Assembly: GCF_020217025.1 (NCBI RefSeq)
Contig: NZ_JAIWOF010000182.1
Coordinates: 1 to 10,000, forward strand
Reading direction: 5' to 3'
Source of the DNA: Flavobacterium sp.
GTDB taxonomy: Bacteria; Bacteroidota; Bacteroidia; Flavobacteriales; Flavobacteriaceae
DNA length: 10,000 nucleotides
Within the stretch, counting starts at the first letter, position 1. Each line of letters begins with the position of its first letter. A program made the translations under genes and the position numbers. The notes under the pieces are model-generated. The model did no database searches. It worked only from the letters and a program-made list of their open reading frames with translations, and had not been told where the DNA came from. This document shows positions 6,313 to 10,000 of this stretch, one piece after another.

Positions 6313-6885
6313 TTATTTAATGATTAAATCGTATTTCTGAAGTAATCCTTTTAAATTTTCAGTTGAAAAAATGGCGCGTTTTAATTTGTTTTTTTCAGGG
6401 TCGATGATGAAATCATAACTGGTTGAAAAATCGGTTTTGTTTGCAGTTGTTCCAATAAATACCGCGTGTCTTAAATTACAATTATCGAACATAGCTTCTG
6501 ATAAATCACTTTCCATAAAGTCAACGGCAATCATACTACAATTGATGAATTGCATTTTCTTGAGTTTCAAACTGTAAAATTGCGCGTAATCCAGCAAACT
6601 ATCTTTAAAGTGGAATTCATATAAAATTTGGTCTGTCATCGCAAAATTTACAGCAGTAAAATCACATTTCGTAAACCAAACATCACGCAACGAAACATGA
6701 TTGATTTTTGTTCCTTTGAAATTGCAATCCAAAAAATTACAATCGATAAAAGTAACGGCAACAAAAAAACAAGAAGTAAAATCGCAATTGGTAAACGTGC
6801 AATTTTCGTATTCTTTGTATTTGATATCGTTTTCTGAAAAGGTAATGTCAGAAAAATTTTGGTCAATAATGTAATCTGCGTGCAT
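6313..6885 (-). CDS. Pentapeptide-repeat protein, Qnr-like
   Basis: A 190-residue protein made almost wholly of pentapeptide repeats. The central hydrophobic residue, mostly Phe or Leu, recurs every five positions: 11, 16, 21, 26, 31 and on to 81, then 93, 98, 103 and on to 153. The register shifts by two residues between the blocks. Known fold: a right-handed quadrilateral beta helix. The C-terminal tail (SYDFIIDPEKNKLKRAIF, then a helix LKGLLQKYDLII) is the style of Qnr and related proteins, whose members mimic DNA and shield gyrase. Whether this one binds gyrase is unknown; many chromosomal members have no shown drug phenotype. It is last in the operon, 11 bases after the TIGR02757 gene. 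No signal peptide, hence cytoplasmic. No clear terminator follows. Confidence 0.88.
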   Translation of the reverse strand: MHADYIIDQNFSDITFSENDIKYKEYENCTFTNCDFTSCFFVAVTFIDCNFLDCNFKGTKINHVSLRDVWFTKCDFTAVNFAMTDQILYEFHFKDSLLDYAQFYSLKLKKMQFINCSMIAVDFMESDLSEAMFDNCNLRHAVFIGTTANKTDFSTSYDFIIDPEKNKLKRAIFSTENLKGLLQKYDLIIK

Positions 6886-6896
6886 AAATATATTTT

Positions 6897-7655
6897 TTAA
6901 AATCCTTCAAAAACACCTAATCCAAATAAGGCAAAATCGTATTTTACAGGATCGTTTGGGTCTAATTTTCTTAAATTTTCGTCCAATTCAGCTAGAGCTT
7001 TAGCATCGTTTTGTTTTCGTGTTAGCAATTCTAATTTCCTCGCCACATTTCCTGAATGTACATCCAACGGACAAGATAATAGAGCAGGAGAGATGCTGTT
7101 CCAAATCCCCAAATCGACTCCTTTATTATCTTTTCGAATCATCCAACGCAAATACATATTGATTCTTTTTGCGGCTGAACCATTTAAAGGATCTGAAATG
7201 TGTTTTTCAGTTCGAGCTAAATGGGGAATGTCAAAAAACAATTGCTTGAATTCCGAAATCGTATGTTGCATCGTAGGATTTTGTTTCGAGAAAACCGCTT
7301 CTAATCCGTTGTGATTTTGATAAATGTGTTGTAATCCTTTTACGAATCCCACAAAATCTTTTCCATTAAAAGTACGATGCACGAAATTTTCTAATGATTC
7401 TAATTGCGTTTCCGAATGATTCATGACAAAATCGTAAGGCGAATTTCCCATCAAATCCATCATCTTCTTAGCGTTGTTGATAATCATTTTTCGATTTCCC
7501 CAAGCGATAGTTGCTGCTATAAATCCAGCAATTTCAATATCTTCTTTCAAAGAATACAAATGCGGAATTTGAATCGGGTCGCTTTCAATGAAATTGGGAT
7601 TGTTGTACAACTCGACTTTTTCGTCTAGAAATTCTTTTAACTCGGAATGTGTCAT
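6897..7655 (-). CDS. TIGR02757 (DUF2400) family protein
   Basis: A 252-residue, mostly helical cytoplasmic protein of a family common in Bacteroidota and without an established function. Recognised landmarks: EIAGFIAATIAWGNRKMIINNAKKMM (41-66), SAAKRINMYLRWMIRKD (160-176), CPLDVHSGNVARKLELL (195-211) and DPVKYDFALFGLGVFE (235-250), together spanning the full family length. The LDVHSGNVARKL part resembles the VDTHIxRVxxRL segment of endonuclease III-type DNA glycosylases, whose Asp is catalytic, so Asp198 is a candidate active-site residue; this is inference. It starts 1 base after the lolD-like stop and is followed after 11 bases by the pentapeptide-repeat gene, so it is the middle gene of a tight operon. 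Confidence 0.88.
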   Translation of the reverse strand: MTHSELKEFLDEKVELYNNPNFIESDPIQIPHLYSLKEDIEIAGFIAATIAWGNRKMIINNAKKMMDLMGNSPYDFVMNHSETQLESLENFVHRTFNGKDFVGFVKGLQHIYQNHNGLEAVFSKQNPTMQHTISEFKQLFFDIPHLARTEKHISDPLNGSAAKRINMYLRWMIRKDNKGVDLGIWNSISPALLSCPLDVHSGNVARKLELLTRKQNDAKALAELDENLRKLDPNDPVKYDFALFGLGVFEGF

Positions 7656-7656
7656 T

Positions 7657-8322
7657 TTATGAACTTACAATATTCCCATCCACCATCGTTAGTTTTCTAT
7701 CTGCCATGTTGGCTAATTCTTCGTTATGAGTAACGATTACAAAGGTTTGCCCAAATTCATCGCGCAATTTGAAGAACAATTCGTGTAAGTTTTCGGCGGT
7801 ATGCGTATCTAAATTTCCAGATGGTTCATCAGCAAAAATAACGGCTGGTTTGTTGATTAAAGCTCTCGCAACTGCAACACGTTGTTGTTCACCACCTGAA
7901 AGTTCGCTGGGTTTGTGATGGGTTCTTTCTGCTAAACCTAAATAGGAAAGGAGTTTTTTAGCTTCGGTTTCTACTTCTTTTTTATCGCGATTGGCTATAA
8001 ATCCAGGAATACAAACGTTTTCTAAAGCAGTGAATTCTGGTAATAATTGGTGAAACTGAAAAATGAAACCTAAATGTTGGTTCCTGAATTTAGAAAGTTC
8101 TTTGTCTTTTAAATTCAAAATAGAGGTTCCATTGATTTCTAAAACCGTATTGTTTTGTTTCGCAGGTTCGTCTAAAGTACCTAAAATTTGAAGTAAAGTC
8201 GTTTTTCCAGCGCCTGAAGCACCTACTATAGAAACGATTTCTCCTTTTTTTATGTGTAAATCCACTCCTTTTAAAACATGAAGTGAATCGTAATATTTAT
8301 GTAGATTTTTAGCTGTAATCAT
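7657..8322 (-). CDS. lolD: LolD-like ABC transporter ATP-binding protein
   Basis: A 221-residue ABC ATPase with every expected motif: A-loop Tyr11, Walker A GASGAGKT (34-41), Q-loop Gln89, signature LSGGE (141-145), Walker B VIFADE (161-166, catalytic Glu166), a GNLD D-loop (169-172) and H-loop His199. The length, the LQILGTLD stretch and [15 protein letters not shown] are typical of the LolD/MacB group. Known LolD works with the LolC/LolE permeases to release lipoproteins from the inner membrane for transfer to the outer membrane. No permease gene is in this window, so a MacB- or FtsE-like role cannot be fully excluded. First gene of an operon; its ATG faces msrA across 153 bases. I found no good promoter box on the minus strand in that spacer. 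Confidence 0.85.
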   Translation of the reverse strand: MITAKNLHKYYDSLHVLKGVDLHIKKGEIVSIVGASGAGKTTLLQILGTLDEPAKQNNTVLEINGTSILNLKDKELSKFRNQHLGFIFQFHQLLPEFTALENVCIPGFIANRDKKEVETEAKKLLSYLGLAERTHHKPSELSGGEQQRVAVARALINKPAVIFADEPSGNLDTHTAENLHELFFKLRDEFGQTFVIVTHNEELANMADRKLTMVDGNIVSS

Positions 8323-8442
8323 AACCGAACATTTCTACAAAGAAACAAAGATTTTTGGCTAATAAAAAAACTATTGTTCATCTATTCGCGTATCTCAAAT
8401 AATAAAGTTAAGTTAAATTAGATTTTGTGTTTAATTTTTTTG

Positions 8443-8450
8443 TAGATTTG
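8443..8450 (+). promoter_or_regulatory. -7 promoter box before msrA
   Basis: TAGATTTG is a perfect match to the Bacteroidota -7 consensus TAnnTTTG. A TTTTG lies 15 bases upstream, a spacing shorter than usual, so the -33 partner is uncertain. Transcription would begin near 8455, about 20 bases before the msrA ATG. Confidence 0.55.
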
Positions 8451-8475
8451 TTAAACAAAATAACCAATAGCATTT

Positions 8476-9129
8476 ATGAGAAATACAATTAAAGGGTTAT
8501 CAATGGTTTTAAGTTTGATTTTTAGTTCGTGTACGGCTAAAGAAAAACTAGTAGTAAAAGAAGAATTTAAAGAACCTGTAAAAGTAAAAGTGAAACAAGG
8601 TATGGAAGTTGCAACATTTGCCGGAGGCTGTTTTTGGTGTACCGAAGCGGTTTTCCTAGAAATAAAAGGAGTTGAAAAAGTAGTTTCGGGATATATTGGA
8701 GGAAAGACTAAAAATCCTACTTACAAAGATATTTGCACAGGAGAAACAGGTCATGCTGAAGCAATTCAAATCACGTTTAATCCGAATGAAGTAGCGTATG
8801 AAGATTTGTTAGAAGTTTTCTTTGGTACTCACGATCCAACAACATTAAATCGTCAAGGTGCTGACGTGGGAACACAATACAGAAGTGAGATTTTCTACCA
8901 TTCTGAAGCTCAAAAAGTAAAAGCGGAAAATTATATTCAGTTACTGGAAAAAGAAAAGTTATACGATAAAAAGATTGTGACAAAAGTTTCTTCGGCTACA
9001 GTATTTTATCCTGCAGAAGATTATCATCAAAATTATTACAATCAAAATTCAAGTCAAGGCTATTGCCAAATGGTGATTGCACCGAAATTAGAAAAATTGC
9101 GCAAATATTATAAATCGAAATTAAAATAG
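8476..9129 (+). CDS. msrA: Peptide-methionine (S)-S-oxide reductase MsrA, probable lipoprotein
   Basis: A 217-residue protein. It reduces the S-form of methionine sulfoxide in oxidised proteins with thioredoxin-type reductants. Seen: the active site GCFWC at 51-55 (catalytic Cys52), followed by SGYIGGKTKNPTYKDICTGETGHAEAIQ, then the FFGTHDPTTLNRQGADVGTQYRSEIFY block and AEDYHQNYY, all MsrA hallmarks; Cys197 in QGYCQ is a candidate resolving residue, with Cys55 as alternative. The N-terminus adds about 43 residues before the MsrA core: a hydrophobic stretch (8-16) ending in FSSC, a plausible though not ideal lipobox with Cys19, then a lysine/glutamate-rich linker. So it is likely membrane-anchored in the periplasm. 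No MsrB domain is fused. folE follows after 15 bases, suggesting co-transcription. Confidence 0.95.
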   Translation: MRNTIKGLSMVLSLIFSSCTAKEKLVVKEEFKEPVKVKVKQGMEVATFAGGCFWCTEAVFLEIKGVEKVVSGYIGGKTKNPTYKDICTGETGHAEAIQITFNPNEVAYEDLLEVFFGTHDPTTLNRQGADVGTQYRSEIFYHSEAQKVKAENYIQLLEKEKLYDKKIVTKVSSATVFYPAEDYHQNYYNQNSSQGYCQMVIAPKLEKLRKYYKSKLK

Positions 9130-9144
9130 AAGGGAAAAATTGCT

Positions 9145-9813
9145 ATGAACACTACTATTGAAAAAGAAATATTCGACATTATCGGTGATAATCACCAAAT
9201 GACATCGGTTGAAACGCCGTTACGACCAGATGCTTTTTATAAATCAGATGCTGAAAAAATGGAAGTTATTGAACACCATTTTGAAATTATCATGAAAGAA
9301 TTAGGTTTGGATTTAACCGATGATAGTTTGCAAGGAACACCGCATCGTGTGGCAAAAATGTTTGTGCAAGAAATTTTTTCGGGATTGAATCCAGCGAATA
9401 AGCCAAAGATTTCAGTTTTTGATAATTCGTATCAGTATGATAAAATGTTGGTTGAGGCGAATATTAGCTTCAATTCTACTTGCGAACACCACTTTTTACC
9501 GATTGTTGGGAAAGCACATATTGGTTACGTTTCTTCTGGAAAAGTTATCGGTTTGTCAAAACTAAATCGTATTGTGGATTATTATGCAAGACGTCCACAA
9601 GTACAAGAGCGTATGATTATGCAAATTTTCAACGAACTAAAATCGGTTTTAGAAACGGATAATGTTATTGTGGTGATGGAAGCAACGCATTTATGTGTAT
9701 CAAGTCGAGGTATTAAAGATGAAAGCAGTTATACTTCAACCTTACAATATGGTGGCGTTTTCAATCAGAAAGAATTCCGCGACGATTTTTATAAGATGAT
9801 TCATAAAGAATAG
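9145..9813 (+). CDS. folE: GTP cyclohydrolase I
   Basis: A 222-residue enzyme that turns GTP into 7,8-dihydroneopterin triphosphate, the first step of folate (tetrahydropterin) synthesis, in the cytoplasm as a homodecamer. Seen: GTPHRVAKMF (64-73), the zinc/catalytic motif CEHHFLPIVGKAHIGY (Cys113, His115, His116), the GLSKLNRIVDYYARRPQVQERM block (136-157) and HLCVSSRGI (His182, Cys184). These match E. coli Cys110, His112, His113, His179 and Cys181 with a constant offset of three, so all metal and catalytic residues are present. Length is that of the family. AAGGG about ten bases before the ATG is one of few Shine-Dalgarno-like sequences in the window. Probably transcribed with msrA; the shared operon has no obvious metabolic logic beyond redox/pterin housekeeping. 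Confidence 0.97.
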   Translation: MNTTIEKEIFDIIGDNHQMTSVETPLRPDAFYKSDAEKMEVIEHHFEIIMKELGLDLTDDSLQGTPHRVAKMFVQEIFSGLNPANKPKISVFDNSYQYDKMLVEANISFNSTCEHHFLPIVGKAHIGYVSSGKVIGLSKLNRIVDYYARRPQVQERMIMQIFNELKSVLETDNVIVVMEATHLCVSSRGIKDESSYTSTLQYGGVFNQKEFRDDFYKMIHKE

Positions 9814-9867
9814 GTTTTAAATGTCGTATTTGTTTCGTACATTCGTTAAGGAAATTACGAAATTAAA

Positions 9868-10000
9868 ATGGCACAAGAACCTGTTATAACGTCACCCATT
9901 CCGCCAAAAAATAATAAAGGAACGATGCTAGTGCTGAGTTTGTTTTTTGATGCTATTGGTATGTTAACTTATTTAGTTCCAGTTTTTGGAGAGATTACCG
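9868..10000 (+). CDS. Membrane protein, N-terminal fragment (cut by window end)
   Basis: An ATG at 9868 opens a frame that runs past the window edge (44 residues visible). It begins with a polar, proline-rich start (MAQEPVITSPIPPKNNKG) and then a hydrophobic segment, LVLSLFFDAIGMLTYLVPVFGEI. This resembles a small conserved membrane protein of flavobacteria (the SLFFDAIGMLTY type) that I know only as hypothetical. It lies 54 bases after folE on the same strand. A 7-bp inverted repeat (9833-9839 / 9856-9862) precedes the start. No function can be given. Confidence 0.7.
   Translation, partial: MAQEPVITSPIPPKNNKGTMLVLSLFFDAIGMLTYLVPVFGEIT

Noticed and set aside
6628..6866. Open frames on both strands inside the pentapeptide-repeat gene
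   Set aside because: They lie wholly within a gene with perfect five-residue periodicity and look like low-complexity hydrophobic shadows.
7093..7628. Plus-strand open frames opposite the TIGR02757 gene
   Set aside because: Antisense to a clearly conserved protein, with no family resemblance of their own.
8323..8475. Riboswitch or minus-strand promoter in the lolD/msrA spacer
   Set aside because: No conserved riboswitch-like structure and no TAnnTTTG box on the minus strand; only the plus-strand -7 box is supported.
8777..8983. Minus-strand open frame inside msrA
   Set aside because: Fully antisense to conserved MsrA motifs; no promoter or family signal.
1..10000. tRNA genes, CRISPR arrays, insertion sequences, phage genes
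   Set aside because: No cloverleaf, regularly spaced repeats, transposase or phage-type protein was seen on either strand.

Overview
The window looks like a stretch of chromosome from a low-GC member of the Bacteroidota, most likely Flavobacteriaceae (Flavobacterium-like). The evidence is the strong AT bias, the scarcity of Shine-Dalgarno sequences, a perfect flavobacterial -7 promoter box (TAnnTTTG form) before msrA, secreted proteins whose signal peptides end in ...NAQ or ...FSQ, a carbamoyl-phosphate synthase large subunit without its C-terminal regulatory domain, and families such as DUF4468 and TIGR02757. No tRNA, rRNA, CRISPR array, transposase or phage gene was recognised.

Layout, left to right. 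Positions 1-540: the 3' end of carB (+), a strong terminator, and a second terminator facing the next gene. Positions 560-1102 (-): a small exported DUF4468 protein. Positions 1103-2500: an accessory-looking segment with a structured, attC-like intergenic element (about 1261-1397) and an unrecognised, AT-rich gene (1418-2407, -). Positions 2590-4513 (-): a short HPF/RaiA ribosome-hibernation-type protein with terminator and candidate promoter, a small Cys-rich-N-terminus coiled-coil protein, and a two-gene operon of a four-helix DUF2975 membrane protein and a small Cro/CI-type regulator, preceded by a 22-bp inverted repeat and a 21-bp-period direct repeat. Positions 4571-6238 (-): a large secreted protein of unknown function with its own terminator. 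Positions 6313-8322 (-): a tight operon, read as lolD-like ABC ATPase, then TIGR02757 protein, then a Qnr-like pentapeptide-repeat protein. Positions 8443-10000 (+): a promoter, lipoprotein-type msrA, folE, and the start of a conserved-looking membrane protein cut by the window end.

The functions are mostly household: pyrimidine/arginine precursor supply (carB), translation dormancy (HPF), outer-membrane lipoprotein sorting (lolD), repair of oxidised methionine (msrA) and the first step of folate/pterin synthesis (folE). The least explained parts are the attC-like element with its orphan gene, the candidate operator before the DUF2975-HTH pair, and the lolD-TIGR02757-pentapeptide operon, which joins an endonuclease III-like motif with a possible DNA mimic. 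Promoter, operator and attC calls are by-eye pattern reading and have not been tested by any search.
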